This document shows positions 1 to 9,193 of a DNA stretch of 64,000 nt, in pieces. How positions within the stretch are numbered: the stretch's first letter is position 1; every line of letters begins with the position of its first letter. A program made the position numbers and the translations under genes. The notes beneath the pieces are model-generated. The model had not been told where the DNA came from and did not search any database. It saw nothing but the letters and a program-made list of their open reading frames with translations. The stretch lies in contig NZ_BPLK01000001.1 in the NCBI RefSeq assembly GCF_019656215.1, positions 204,822 to 268,821 on the forward strand, in the 5' to 3' direction. The stretch comes from Apilactobacillus zhangqiuensis. Lineage in GTDB: Bacteria; Bacillota; Bacilli; Lactobacillales; Lactobacillaceae.

Positions 1-901
1 ACCAACTGCTGCATATGCAACGTTTAGCAATCATGATGATGCTCTTTCATACATGGAAGCACACGATTTTCCAATTGTTGTGAAACTAAATGGTTTGGCT
101 GCTGGAAAAGGTGTTTTCATTATCAAAGACTTAGCAGAGGCCAAGAAAACTTTGGCTTCCATCTACGATAATGATTCCAATCAAGAAATTTTGATTGAAG
201 AATACTTGGATGGTCAAGAATTCTCGATGATTGTGATGGTAAACGATTTGAACGTCATAACCATGCCATTAGCGCAAGATCACAAGCGCATCTACGATGG
301 TGATAAGGGTCCTAATACCGGTGGAATGGGGGCTTACAGTCCACTTCCTCAATTCGGCGACGACGTCTTAAATGAAGGGTTAGTGAAGGTGATTAGACCC
401 GTGTTGGCTGAAATGAACAGACGAAGCATTTTGTTCCAAGGTTTTCTATACGCTGGATTAATTCTGACCGAGGATGGCGTCAAAGTAATTGAGTTCAACG
501 TTCGAATGGGCGATCCGGAAACTCAGGTCATCTTGCCACAATTGCAGGGTGATTTTGGGGATGTGATTGTCAAACTAATGAACCATCAAGAACAATTAGT
601 TGAATGGCAAACCAACCGATACTTCCTTGGCAACGTCTTAGCTGCTAAGGGCTATCCTGGAAACCATAAAGATGGATTGACTCTTCCTCGTTTTAGCGAT
701 GATAGACTTTCATTAGCTTATGCGGGGGTTAAAGAACAAGACGAACAATTAGTCAGTGCTGGCGGACGCATCATGATGGTGATTTCATCAGACAAGGACT
801 TAAAGGCTGCTCAAACAAAAGTTAATCAAGCAATCATAAATAACGTGGATTCAAATGACTACGCTTATAGAACCGATATCGGTGATAAGGCGTTTAGATA
901 A
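1..901 (+). CDS. purD: Phosphoribosylamine-glycine ligase (GARS), 3' part
   Basis: GAR synthetase joins glycine to phosphoribosylamine with ATP in the second step of purine synthesis. The reading frame is open from base 2, so about 299 C-terminal residues are visible and roughly the first quarter of a usual ~415-residue enzyme lies upstream of the window. ATP-grasp signatures are clear: VVKLNGLAAGKG, GPNTGGMGAYSP and EFNVRMGDPETQ. The gene is probably the last of a purine operon, because a strong terminator follows at once. No defect is visible in the part seen. Confidence 0.96.
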   Translation, partial: PTAAYATFSNHDDALSYMEAHDFPIVVKLNGLAAGKGVFIIKDLAEAKKTLASIYDNDSNQEILIEEYLDGQEFSMIVMVNDLNVITMPLAQDHKRIYDGDKGPNTGGMGAYSPLPQFGDDVLNEGLVKVIRPVLAEMNRRSILFQGFLYAGLILTEDGVKVIEFNVRMGDPETQVILPQLQGDFGDVIVKLMNHQEQLVEWQTNRYFLGNVLAAKGYPGNHKDGLTLPRFSDDRLSLAYAGVKEQDEQLVSAGGRIMMVISSDKDLKAAQTKVNQAIINNVDSNDYAYRTDIGDKAFR

Positions 902-904
902 ATC

Positions 905-936
905 AAAAAGCTATGGTGAATGCCATAGCTTTTTTG
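905..936 (+). terminator. Intrinsic terminator after purD
   Basis: AGCTATGG and CCATAGCT form a stem around a six-base loop, followed by six T. Confidence 0.9.
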
Positions 937-1013
937 TTGTAAGATTTTATCTTTGTATATCAAGTTAATAAAGTATAGACTTTTGTTTATACATATTTTA
1001 GGGAGTTGAAACA

Positions 1014-1604
1014 ATGGAAAATTACGCACAACAATATAATGATATTAAAAAAGCGATGCGAAAAGACGAGTCTGCTTTTAATAAGGTTGACCGCCGTTTA
1101 ACCCAAAAAATTAACAACGAAGATTTTAAGGTCATCGATGCAGATAAGGCACTTCAAGAAAACTACACATTCGGCAAACGACTAGCCGATAAAGTTGCTA
1201 AAGTCGGTGGTTCTTGGGGATTCGTAATTTCATTTATCGTCTTCCTGATTGGTTGGATGATAATTAACGTCATGCAATTATTCGGCTGGCATTTTGATCC
1301 ATATCCATTCATTCTTTTAAACCTAGCTCTTTCATGTATTTCTGCCATTCAAGCACCCATCATTATGATGAGTTAAAACCGTGCGGGTGAAAAGGATGAC
1401 CTAGATCGTAGAAATGACTACCACGTTAACCTACGTTCAGAAGAAGAATTGAAACTATTGCATGCTAAGATTGATTTACAAACTAAGTACAACAAGCATC
1501 AAAGTCAATTGAATCAATTGCAAATGGAAATGTTAATCCGTATCGAAGCATCACAACGTGAGAAAAACATCGAAGATAATTTACAAAACAAAAAGGATGA
1601 TTAA
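1014..1604 (+). pseudogene. DUF1003 membrane protein interrupted by an in-frame TAA
   Basis: The first 120 codons (1014-1373) encode a DUF1003-type protein: a charged N-terminal part, then two membrane helices at about residues 62-84 and 92-116 ending in QAPIIMMS. The codon at 1374-1376 is TAA. The same frame stays open to the TAA at 1602-1604, and its translation (NRAGEKDDLDRRNDYHVNLR, then a helical tail) is the normal continuation of this family, where a Gln usually follows MMS. A single C-to-T change (CAA to TAA) explains the break. RBS GGGAG lies upstream. It is either a recent pseudogene, a truncated but stable protein, or a sequencing error. Confidence 0.85.
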
Positions 1605-1625
1605 TTAGTAATCATCCTTTTTTAT
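1593..1625 (+). terminator. Intrinsic terminator after the DUF1003 gene
   Basis: AAGGATGATTA pairs with TAATCATCCTT, followed by a T-run. The stem includes the last codons of the interrupted gene. Confidence 0.85.
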
Positions 1626-1732
1626 TCATGATTTTATGTAAAAAGGGGTTGTTTTAATCGTGGATAGTGGTAATATACGTATAATATATTAAATATAGAT
1701 TATATAGTTCGCTTTTTGAAAGGATGAATAAA

Positions 1733-2965
1733 ATGGACATCGTCAAAGAATCAAAAGGATTTAGTACTAACCAAAAAAGGACGTTAGCATCTACATCCGC
1801 TGGTTTTGCTTTAGAGAACATGGATAGCATGTTCCTGTCATTTGCGTTATCTTCAATGATTTTAACCTTACATATTAGTCCTGCTGCAGCAGGATTGACC
1901 TCATCGATTACAAACATTGGGAAGTTTGTCGGTGGGTTATTATTCGGAATTTTGGCGGATAAATTTGGTCGCGTTAAGGTATTCTCCTACACCATCTTCT
2001 TATTCGCCATCGCCACGGGTCTATTATTCTTCGTACATAACATTTATGAAATTTACGCACTTCGTTTCATCGCCGGAATTGGTGCCGGTGGTGAATTCGG
2101 TGCTGGGGTGGCTTTGATTGCTGAAAACTTCAGGGGCCATAAGATTGGAAAACTGGTTTCATGGTCCGCTACTGGTGGTCAATTGGGAGCCATCGTTGCA
2201 GCAATTATTGCATCCATTGTTTTACCACTGTATGGCTGGAACACATTGTTCCTATTTGGCTTGATTCCAGTTATCTTAGCTTTCTTCATTCGTCGTCGCT
2301 TAAAGGAAAGTCCAGCTTTTGAAGAAGAAAAGGATAAACACGTTGATAAAGCGCCAAAGGTTTCAATCCTGGAACTATTTAAAACACCGGCAATTGCCTG
2401 GCAAACATTTGGTTTGATGGTGATGATTATCGTCGAAAAGGCCGGCTACTACGGTATCATGAGTTGGTTGCCAACTATCATGCAAAAGCAATTACACACA
2501 TCTATTTCCAAGTCATCATTGTGGATGGTCGTTACGATTATTGGTATCTGTATTGGAATGGCCACGTTTGGTTACATTCTAGACTGGTTAGGACCTCGAC
2601 TAGCGTTTGGTCTATACATGGTTGTTGCGGCAATTTCAATCTATGGAATCGCCATCGCCCATAGCCCAATCACGTTGTTACTATCTAGTGCATTCGCTGG
2701 TTTCTTTGGTTCTGGATTCTATGGTGGATTTGGAGCGGTCATAAGTCGCCTATACCCAACTAGAATCAGAAGTACTGCCAACAATACCATCATGGCATGT
2801 GGTCAATTGATTGGGGGATTGTCACCATTTTTGATGGGATTCTTGATGGTTAAGTACTCACTATTCCAAATCATGATGATGCTATCTTCAATGTACATTG
2901 TGGCAGTTCTAGTGATGTTATCGATCAGAAACATTGGTAAATTTAATAAAGAATACGCAAAATAA
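1733..2965 (+). CDS. MFS transporter (metabolite:H+ symporter-like), copy 1
   Basis: Twelve-helix major facilitator of about 410 residues, probably a proton-coupled importer of an organic acid or sugar-like metabolite. The loop between helices 2 and 3 carries the MFS motif GGLLFGILADKFGRVKVF, and helix 4 carries the RFIAGIGAGGEFGAG signature shared by the sugar and aromatic-acid symporter groups. I start at ATG 1733 rather than 1724: the RBS GAAAGGA (1718-1724) would overlap the first ATG but is 8 bases from the second, and the paralogue downstream begins with the matching MDVINESKHF. The substrate is not deducible. It forms a tandem pair with the next gene. Confidence 0.88.
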   Translation: MDIVKESKGFSTNQKRTLASTSAGFALENMDSMFLSFALSSMILTLHISPAAAGLTSSITNIGKFVGGLLFGILADKFGRVKVFSYTIFLFAIATGLLFFVHNIYEIYALRFIAGIGAGGEFGAGVALIAENFRGHKIGKLVSWSATGGQLGAIVAAIIASIVLPLYGWNTLFLFGLIPVILAFFIRRRLKESPAFEEEKDKHVDKAPKVSILELFKTPAIAWQTFGLMVMIIVEKAGYYGIMSWLPTIMQKQLHTSISKSSLWMVVTIIGICIGMATFGYILDWLGPRLAFGLYMVVAAISIYGIAIAHSPITLLLSSAFAGFFGSGFYGGFGAVISRLYPTRIRSTANNTIMACGQLIGGLSPFLMGFLMVKYSLFQIMMMLSSMYIVAVLVMLSIRNIGKFNKEYAK

Positions 2966-2967
2966 TT

Positions 2968-2994
2968 AACTGACAGGCAACTGCCGGTTTTTTT
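2968..2994 (+). terminator. Intrinsic terminator between the two MFS paralogues
   Basis: AACTGACAG and CTGCCGGTT form an imperfect stem around GCAA, followed by T7. Confidence 0.7.
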
Positions 2995-3154
2995 ATTTCC
3001 GAACATTTTTAGGTTAAGTTAATTATTTTTATCGTAAATACTGATTAAAGATATAAAAATGTTGCCATTTTTTGGATAAAGTAGCATAATATACGTATAT
3101 TAAAAATATAAATCGAATTAATGTTCGTGATTAGACGGAAAGAGGAACTTATAG

Positions 3155-4381
3155 ATGGATGTCATTAACGAGTCAAAGCATTTTAGTTTTGATCAAAAAA
3201 AGACGCTTGCCTCCACTACGGTTGGTTTTGCACTAGAAAATATGGATAGCATGTTCTTATCATTTGCGCTATCATCAATGATTTTGAGTTTACATATTAG
3301 TCCCGCTGCGGCAGGGCTTACTTCAACAATCACCAACTTGGGGAAACTATTTGGTGGATTGTTATTCGGAATTTTGGCCGATCGATTCGGGCGTGTTAAG
3401 ATTTTCTCACATACCATTTTCTTGTTTGCGATTGCGACAGGATTACTATTCTTCGCTCATAACATTTATGAAATTTATCTATTAAGATTTCTTGCTGGGG
3501 TAGGATCCGGTGGTGAATTCGGCGCAGGGGTGTCATTGATTTCTGAACACTTCCAAGGATTTAAGGTCGGGAAGATTATTTCCTTCTCAGCCGCCGGTGG
3601 TCAAATGGGTGGAATAATGGCTGCAATTATTGCGTCAATTGTTCTTCCGATGTTTGGCTGGAACACACTATTTCTATTCGGTCTAATTCCCGTTGCATTG
3701 GCATACTTTATTCGCCGTCATCTAAAGGAAAGTCCGGTCTATGAAGCGGAAGTAAAGAAGAACAACAAGCTTCCACACGTTTCATTCTCTGAATTGTTTA
3801 AGACACCGCAATTAGCATGGCAAACAATTGTTATTACCATCATGGTGATTGTTGAAAATGCTGGTTACTATGGCCTAATGATTTGGCTACCAACCATCAT
3901 GCAAAACCAACTACATGTATCAATTTCTAAGTCATCACTTTGGATGATCGCCACAATCGTTGGTATCAGTTTAGGAATGATTAGTTTTGGGTACATCATG
4001 GACAAGATTGGTCCAAGAGTCGCATTCGCATTCTTCATGCTATCAGCTGCCGTTGCAATTTATGGAATTGCAATTGCCCACAGTGCAATGATGTTATTGG
4101 TATTTAGTGCATTAGCAGGATTCTTTGCTGCTGGTTTCTACGGTGGCTTTGGTGCCATCATTAGTCGACTATATCCTACTAACATCAGAACCACTGCCAA
4201 CAACATGATTATGGCCATTGGTAAGTCGGTCGGTGGTTTCTCACCAGTATTGATGGGATTATTAATGGCTAAATTCTCTTTAATTGAAATCATGGTATTT
4301 ATGTCATTAATGTACTTGGTAGCCGTAATTGCTATGTTAACCTTGAGGAAACTTAGAAACTTTAACAATGGCTATATGTAA
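3155..4381 (+). CDS. MFS transporter (metabolite:H+ symporter-like), copy 2
   Basis: A 408-residue, 12-helix MFS protein that can be aligned end to end with the preceding gene, including GFALENMDSMFLSFALSSMI, SPAAAGLTS and the motif GGLLFGILADRFGRVKIF. The best reading is a tandem duplication, with divergence concentrated in the central cytoplasmic loop and the C-terminal tail. It has its own RBS (AAAGAGGAAC) and upstream region, and the terminator between the copies suggests separate transcription. The two copies may differ in substrate or in the conditions under which they are made. The substrate is unknown. Confidence 0.88.
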   Translation: MDVINESKHFSFDQKKTLASTTVGFALENMDSMFLSFALSSMILSLHISPAAAGLTSTITNLGKLFGGLLFGILADRFGRVKIFSHTIFLFAIATGLLFFAHNIYEIYLLRFLAGVGSGGEFGAGVSLISEHFQGFKVGKIISFSAAGGQMGGIMAAIIASIVLPMFGWNTLFLFGLIPVALAYFIRRHLKESPVYEAEVKKNNKLPHVSFSELFKTPQLAWQTIVITIMVIVENAGYYGLMIWLPTIMQNQLHVSISKSSLWMIATIVGISLGMISFGYIMDKIGPRVAFAFFMLSAAVAIYGIAIAHSAMMLLVFSALAGFFAAGFYGGFGAIISRLYPTNIRTTANNMIMAIGKSVGGFSPVLMGLLMAKFSLIEIMVFMSLMYLVAVIAMLTLRKLRNFNNGYM

Positions 4382-4384
4382 AAT

Positions 4385-4417
4385 AAAAAAGCACTATCCA
4401 TTAGGATAGTGCTTTTT
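4385..4417. terminator. Bidirectional terminator, MFS copy 2 / Rrf2
   Basis: AAGCACTATCC and GGATAGTGCTT form the stem, with A-rich and T-rich flanks that serve both convergent genes. The stop codon of the Rrf2 gene lies inside the hairpin. Confidence 0.88.
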
Positions 4418-4838
4418 TATTGCCGTCGATAACATCATTTACGATGTCTTTTAAAGTGATCTTGCTCATTTCATCTTCGGCTTGTTTTTGCACCTCATCG
4501 TATGCCTTATGCAAAGCAGATTGAATGTTGGCACCAATCGGGCATTGTTGATTGGTTTCTTCATCAACGTGGAATAAATCTGGTTCTTCGATTGCTTTGT
4601 AGACATCGAGTAGGGTAATTTCAGAAGTTGGTTTGCTTAATGATACGGCTGCACGGCCGGGTTCGCTGGTAATTAATCCAGCGTTTTTGAGTGACGACAT
4701 TAAACGACGAACCAGGCTGGGATTGGAATTGATACTTCCAGCGATGGCACGACTTGATAAATCATCTTCGACAATTTCAGAAGCACCAATATAGGTCAAA
4801 ATATGAACAGCATCACTTAAACGATGTGAATACTTCAT
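4401..4838 (-). CDS. Rrf2-family transcriptional regulator
   Basis: A 145-residue Rrf2 protein with an N-terminal winged helix (YSHRLSDAVHILTYI, then SSRAIAGSINSNPSLVRRLM), the wing motif GLITSEPGRAAVSLSK and the following TLLDVYKAIEE helix. Only one Cys is present, in QQCPIG, so it lacks the three-Cys cluster of the Fe-S-sensing members and may instead be a thiol or NAD(P)-related sensor. Its ATG overlaps the TAA of the NmrA gene (TAATG at 4838), so the two are translationally coupled. It probably represses its own operon through the repeats at 5727-5750. Confidence 0.9.
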   Translation of the reverse strand: MKYSHRLSDAVHILTYIGASEIVEDDLSSRAIAGSINSNPSLVRRLMSSLKNAGLITSEPGRAAVSLSKPTSEITLLDVYKAIEEPDLFHVDEETNQQCPIGANIQSALHKAYDEVQKQAEDEMSKITLKDIVNDVIDGNKKALS

Positions 4839-5692
4839 TATTTGATAACCTTCTTGATTGCATCTTCAATTGGGGTAAGTGAATGACTAATTACGGCAGT
4901 TAAGTCATTTGTTTCTTCATCCAATTGACCATCAGCAATTAATGCTTGGATGTCTGAAACGATTTCGACAGTTGCATCGTCTAATCCAGCTTCCTTTAGG
5001 CCTTTTTTGTAGTCTTCTGCAGAAGCAGAAATGACAGGGAAATCCTCGCCAGTTGCTTTCTTCAAAGCTTCAGCTAAATCAGCGTAAGTACGACGTTGGC
5101 CAGCAAATTCGTATACTTCTTTTGGTGATTTGCTTAGTAGAACACGAACTGCACCTTCAGCGTATTCTGATTCTAATGCCCAACCAACGTGACCGTCGCC
5201 GGCACCGTATACAAATGGTTGACCCTCACTAGCTGGTTTTAAAACAGTTACTTCGTTTTCTAGATACCAGTTGTTACGTACGAATGCGTGAGCGATGCCA
5301 CTTTCCTTGATAGCTGCTTCAGTTTGAGTGTGATCATGTGATAGGAAGTTATCAGCAGTTTCAGCGTGTGGGAAACTAGTGTAGACGATGAATTCTACGC
5401 CAGCCTTCTTAGCTGCATCAATTACGTTTTGGTGTTGAGTCATACGAGGTAGAACAGGGTTAGGTTGTGATGATACAAATAATAATTTGTCGATGCCTTG
5501 TAATGATTCTGCCATTTGATCGGGGTTACCGTAATCGAATGGACGAACGTCTAGACCAGCAGGAAGTTGCTTTTCAGCTTTTTCGACATTTCTTGCTAAA
5601 GCGACGATATCTGTTCTGTGAACGTTTTTCATTAAAACTTTGATTGCTTCTTTACCGAAGTTACCGGTAACAGCACTAATTGCGTATTTCAT
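4838..5692 (-). CDS. NmrA-like NAD(P)H-dependent oxidoreductase (quinone oxidoreductase 2 type)
   Basis: A 284-residue atypical short-chain dehydrogenase. The N-terminus (YAISAVTGNFGKEAIKVLMK) carries the Rossmann glycine motif in the TG-x-x-G form of NmrA/QOR2 proteins, followed by VALARN, DYGNPDQMAESL and LLFVSSQP, which are typical of type 2 NAD(P)H:quinone oxidoreductases. It probably reduces quinones or other electrophiles in the cytosol. It is the first gene of a two-gene operon with the Rrf2 regulator, an arrangement that fits redox-responsive control. The RBS AGAAAGGTTG precedes the ATG. Confidence 0.87.
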   Translation of the reverse strand: MKYAISAVTGNFGKEAIKVLMKNVHRTDIVALARNVEKAEKQLPAGLDVRPFDYGNPDQMAESLQGIDKLLFVSSQPNPVLPRMTQHQNVIDAAKKAGVEFIVYTSFPHAETADNFLSHDHTQTEAAIKESGIAHAFVRNNWYLENEVTVLKPASEGQPFVYGAGDGHVGWALESEYAEGAVRVLLSKSPKEVYEFAGQRRTYADLAEALKKATGEDFPVISASAEDYKKGLKEAGLDDATVEIVSDIQALIADGQLDEETNDLTAVISHSLTPIEDAIKKVIK

Positions 5693-5726
5693 ATTCTATC
5701 AACCTTTCTAGTTGTTACTTTATAAT

Positions 5727-5750
5727 TAACATGTTACATATAAGATAACA
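5727..5750. promoter_or_regulatory. Candidate Rrf2 operator upstream of the NmrA-Rrf2 operon
   Basis: A perfect 10-bp palindrome TAACATGTTA (5727-5736) overlaps a longer imperfect one, TGTTA-N9-TAACA (5732-5750). It lies 35-58 bases before the operon start, where a repressor would block transcription. Binding by the encoded Rrf2 protein is an inference. Confidence 0.4.
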
Positions 5751-5775
5751 GGTTGATAAAAATAATGCAACAAAA

Positions 5776-5801
5776 AAAGCTTCCGAAAATTTGGAAGCTT
5801 T
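5776..5801. terminator. Intrinsic terminator after the TM2 gene
   Basis: AAAGCTTCC and GGAAGCTTT pair around a seven-base loop just past the minus-strand stop. Confidence 0.85.
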
Positions 5802-5808
5802 AAAAATA

Positions 5809-6366
5809 TTATTCATGAGGTTTGCTGAAGTCAGTAAAATCACCATCTGTATCATTTACAGATTGAGCATTTGATGAATCACTACTTTGTTGTGGTTCAA
5901 CACTAGCTGATGATGTTTGATTGTTTAATGGTTGGTTTTTGTAATTTACAAATGAGGCACCATTGAATGAAGGGTAGTTAATATCATTTAATTCGTCAAC
6001 TGATTTACCAGTGATTTGATTGATTCCTTTGTATGCAGCTTGAAGACGGCTTTCCTTTAACCATGATTGGATCGAGAAGGCATCTACAATCCACCAGATC
6101 CAAACGGCACTTAGAAAACCAAAACCAATTAGAATGACGGATGTAACCCATCCAATAATTTCTAAGGTTAACATTAAAGCAGCGTATGGCTTTTCGAATA
6201 GGAAACGGTGGGCACCGAATTGTCCTAAAAATACCCATAGCAACCATGCGGCAACAGGGCTAACGGAATTATTTTCGACGTAATCATTTAACATTAGTTG
6301 TTCTTGGGTAGATAATTTCTTACGTGCAGCTAAAACTTGTTGTTCTAAAATATCGGCATTGTTCAT
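5809..6366 (-). CDS. TM2 domain-containing membrane protein
   Basis: A 185-residue protein. The central part (about residues 33-95) is a TM2 domain: two membrane helices, the first with the FLGQFGAHRFLFEKPYAALM hairpin motif and the second ending in WIVDAF. The C-terminal 60 residues are a hydrophilic tail rich in Ser, Asn and Gln. The molecular role of bacterial TM2 proteins is not established. The RBS GGGGGA precedes ATG 6366. It is a single-gene unit with its own terminator, and the DUF805 genes that follow are divergent. Confidence 0.87.
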   Translation of the reverse strand: MNNADILEQQVLAARKKLSTQEQLMLNDYVENNSVSPVAAWLLWVFLGQFGAHRFLFEKPYAALMLTLEIIGWVTSVILIGFGFLSAVWIWWIVDAFSIQSWLKESRLQAAYKGINQITGKSVDELNDINYPSFNGASFVNYKNQPLNNQTSSASVEPQQSSDSSNAQSVNDTDGDFTDFSKPHE

Positions 6367-6508
6367 ATGAAAATCCCCCTAAATATCTTGTGTAGTTTTA
6401 ATTATATCATCATTAGACATTTTAAAGTAATCTTAATAATTTCTTTAATTGATTTTTTGTAAGTGATTAATTAATATATACTTAGAAATAGAAAAGGGGA
6501 ATTTAATT

Positions 6509-6946
6509 ATGTTAAAAGCATACAAACAATTTTGGAAAAAGTATTTTAACTTCGGTGGAGTAAGTACCAGATCAGAATTTTGGTGGGTATTTTTAATCAA
6601 CTCTGTCATTTACGCTATTTTAGGTTTAGCATTCGGTGGTGTAGCTATTGTTACAGCATTGTTATCAGGTCATGCTGTTAAGTCATTTGGCCTTGCTGCC
6701 ATTATTGGTTTAGCTATCGCCTTTATTTACTCAATCGCAGTTATTATACCAACAATCTCATTACATTTCCGTCGTTACCGTGATGCTGGTGTTACTCCAT
6801 GGTTCTTACTAATTACTTATGGAGTACCATTTATTCTAACTAGATTAGATGGTTACAAACATAACATTTGGTTATCAGCAATTGTTACTATTATCTCAAT
6901 CGTTAACTTCATTATTTTAGTAATGCCAAGCAAAGATAGAAAATAG
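6509..6946 (+). CDS. DUF805 family membrane protein
   Basis: A 145-residue inner-membrane protein of the DUF805 family. It has the diagnostic start KQFWKKYFNFGGVSTRSEFW, then four hydrophobic segments and the FRRYRDAGVTPWFLLI motif near residue 90. The RBS AAAAGGGGA lies 10 bases before the ATG. Function is unknown for the family. A related but shorter copy follows 97 bases downstream, after a terminator. Confidence 0.9.
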   Translation: MLKAYKQFWKKYFNFGGVSTRSEFWWVFLINSVIYAILGLAFGGVAIVTALLSGHAVKSFGLAAIIGLAIAFIYSIAVIIPTISLHFRRYRDAGVTPWFLLITYGVPFILTRLDGYKHNIWLSAIVTIISIVNFIILVMPSKDRK

Positions 6947-6954
6947 TGTTATAA

Positions 6955-6979
6955 AAGAGAGCGGTTCGCCGCTTTTTTG
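6955..6979 (+). terminator. Intrinsic terminator after the first DUF805 gene
   Basis: AGCGG and CCGCT close a TTCG tetraloop, followed by T6. Confidence 0.85.
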
Positions 6980-7043
6980 TTTAATAATGGTACATCATTT
7001 CTAAGATGTAACATTGTGTTAAATTAAATTTGGATGTGGTACG

Positions 7044-7430
7044 ATGCTAAACTTTATTAGTGGATTTTCAATGTATTGGACACGATATTTCGATTTTAAA
7101 GGTAGAAGCACTAGATCTGAATTTTGGTGGAGTTTTTTTGGATTAACACTTGTTACGGGGATTATTGCTATGATTGAAAAAATAGACAATAAAATTGGAT
7201 TATTCATTTATCTGATTTTTTCAATTTTTACTATTATTCCAAATATTTCTCAATACGTGAGGCGTTTTCGTGATATTGGGATAAGCCCGTATTGGGTTAT
7301 TATTACGTTTATCATACCGTCATCCCTTGTATATATAATTAAGTACTTACCATGGTACATACAGGTGATTGATATTTTATTAATATTATCGGATATTTTC
7401 TTATCGATTCTACCAAGTAAAGACGAATAA
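7044..7430 (+). CDS. DUF805 family membrane protein, second copy
   Basis: A 128-residue protein with the same layout as the preceding gene: YWTRYFDFKGRSTRSEFWWS, four hydrophobic segments, and VRRFRDIGISPYWVII. It is AT-richer, has a weak RBS (GATGTGG) and lacks the first long insertion of its neighbour. It is probably an old tandem duplicate. Function is unknown. Confidence 0.85.
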   Translation: MLNFISGFSMYWTRYFDFKGRSTRSEFWWSFFGLTLVTGIIAMIEKIDNKIGLFIYLIFSIFTIIPNISQYVRRFRDIGISPYWVIITFIIPSSLVYIIKYLPWYIQVIDILLILSDIFLSILPSKDE

Positions 7431-7460
7431 AAAAGAGCTAGAAAAATCTAGCTCTTTTTT
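7431..7460. terminator. Bidirectional terminator, DUF805 / alsS
   Basis: AAGAGCTAGA and TCTAGCTCTT form the stem, with A and T tracts on both sides. Confidence 0.88.
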
Positions 7461-7462
7461 AT

Positions 7463-9136
7463 TTAGTTTAATTCGTTTGGAATTAGTTTTGTTTTTAGTT
7501 CGATGTTGTCCTTGTAATCTACGGTAATTTCGATGATCACAGGTCCATTGATATCCTTAGCACGATTCAATGCACTGCTTAAATCGTTGACGCTATTAGC
7601 ACGAATACCGGTAGCACCAAAGCTTTCAGCGTATTTAACGTAATCGACGTAGCCGAACTTAACACCAGCATCATGACCATATTTAGCCACTTCTTGGAAT
7701 TTAACCATGTCGTAGTATCCATCAACCCAGATTAATTGGATGATGTTTAAGTTCAAACGAACAGCGGTTTCTAGTTCTTGTCCTGAGAATAGGAATCCAC
7801 CATCTCCGGAAATTGAAATGACCGGTTCGTCGGGATGGGTTAATGCTGCACCAATTGCCCATGGAAGTGATACCCCAAGGGTTTGCATACCGTTACTAAA
7901 TAGTAGATGACGAGGCTTGTAAGTCTTGAAGTAACGACCCATCCAGATATAGTGACTTCCGATGTCGACAGTCACGATGGTATCTTCACTGACAAATTTT
8001 TGTAGTGATTGGATAACTGAGATAGGGTGCAAACCATTTTCGGTGGTTTCATGAACTTCTTCGATTGTTTCGGTGAAGTGTTCACGTAGCTTGTGGAGGT
8101 GATCAGTGACTTCTTTGGAAAGTTCCAATGAGTCATCAATGTGTTCAGTTAAGGCATCGATACTTTCGGCAATGTCGGCATTGACGATGATACTTGGTTG
8201 ATATTCAGCGGTGATTTCCGGCGAAACAGTATCAATGTTAATGACTTGGGTGTGCGATTGGTTCCAGTTTCTAGCTTCGTATTCTACTGGATCATATCCA
8301 ATCGCAATTACTAGGTCACTGTTTTTTAAGATAGTATCACCGATTTGGTTATCAAATAGGCTGACACGACCGTAGTAGTTATCAACAAGTTCCTTTGAAA
8401 TAACACCAGCACCTTGGTAGGTTTCAACGACTGGGATTGAGAACTTATGTAGTAATTTGTGTAGTGCGGCACTGGTTTCAGGTGTTGATGCACGCATTCC
8501 CGCTAAAATAACCGGTTGCTTGGAGTTTTCGATTAAGTGAGCGATTTCCTTCATGCGAGTCTTATCAACACTACCGTTAGTAATCTTAGGTAGTTTATCG
8601 ATTACTGGACGGGTTACTTGATCGCCTAAGACATCTTGAGGAACTGAGATGAATGCAGCTCCTTTTTTAGGTGATTGAGAAGTGATATAAGCATTGGAAA
8701 AGGTTTCTGAAATGTTATTAGCATCTTGGACTTCGACACTAGACTTGGTAGCGCTCTTTAGTAAGTCGGCAGAGTTAATGCTTTGGTGGGTAAGACGTAG
8801 TAAATCGTCTCTTTTTACTTGGCCACCGATAGCGATGATTGGATCACCTTCTGAGGTAGCGGTGATTAATCCGGTTGCTAGGTTGGAAACTCCTGGACCA
8901 GAGGTAACTGCAACGACACCGGGTTCACCAGTTAAACGACCGATTGCGGCAGCGATGAATGCGGCATTTTGTTCATGACGAGTAACGACTAATTTAGGCG
9001 TTCTTTTGTCATCGAAGTCTTGTAAATCTTCGAATAATTGGTCGACTTTAGCGCCTGGAATTCCGAAGACGTATTTAATATTTTGATTGATCATGCTTTG
9101 AATCAAAGCTTTTGATCCGGTAGTGGGTTTGTCCAT
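7463..9136 (-). CDS. alsS: Acetolactate synthase, catabolic type
   Basis: Thiamine-diphosphate enzyme that condenses two pyruvates to alpha-acetolactate plus CO2 in the cytosol. It has 557 residues, the usual length of the Bacillus AlsS type. The cofactor-activating Glu is in VTRHEQNAAF (about residue 55), the central domain contains NADIAESI, and the ThDP/Mg motif is ISGDGGFLFSGQELETAVRL near residue 440. No small regulatory subunit or other branched-chain biosynthesis gene is near, which favours a role in pyruvate overflow toward acetoin. The acetolactate decarboxylase is 11 kb away. Divergent from the MarR gene, with shared operators between them. Confidence 0.95.
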   Translation of the reverse strand: MDKPTTGSKALIQSMINQNIKYVFGIPGAKVDQLFEDLQDFDDKRTPKLVVTRHEQNAAFIAAAIGRLTGEPGVVAVTSGPGVSNLATGLITATSEGDPIIAIGGQVKRDDLLRLTHQSINSADLLKSATKSSVEVQDANNISETFSNAYITSQSPKKGAAFISVPQDVLGDQVTRPVIDKLPKITNGSVDKTRMKEIAHLIENSKQPVILAGMRASTPETSAALHKLLHKFSIPVVETYQGAGVISKELVDNYYGRVSLFDNQIGDTILKNSDLVIAIGYDPVEYEARNWNQSHTQVINIDTVSPEITAEYQPSIIVNADIAESIDALTEHIDDSLELSKEVTDHLHKLREHFTETIEEVHETTENGLHPISVIQSLQKFVSEDTIVTVDIGSHYIWMGRYFKTYKPRHLLFSNGMQTLGVSLPWAIGAALTHPDEPVISISGDGGFLFSGQELETAVRLNLNIIQLIWVDGYYDMVKFQEVAKYGHDAGVKFGYVDYVKYAESFGATGIRANSVNDLSSALNRAKDINGPVIIEITVDYKDNIELKTKLIPNELN

Positions 9137-9193
9137 AATATCACCTCAAATATGATAAATAATTCTGACAGATTGAATGAATTCTGATACTCT

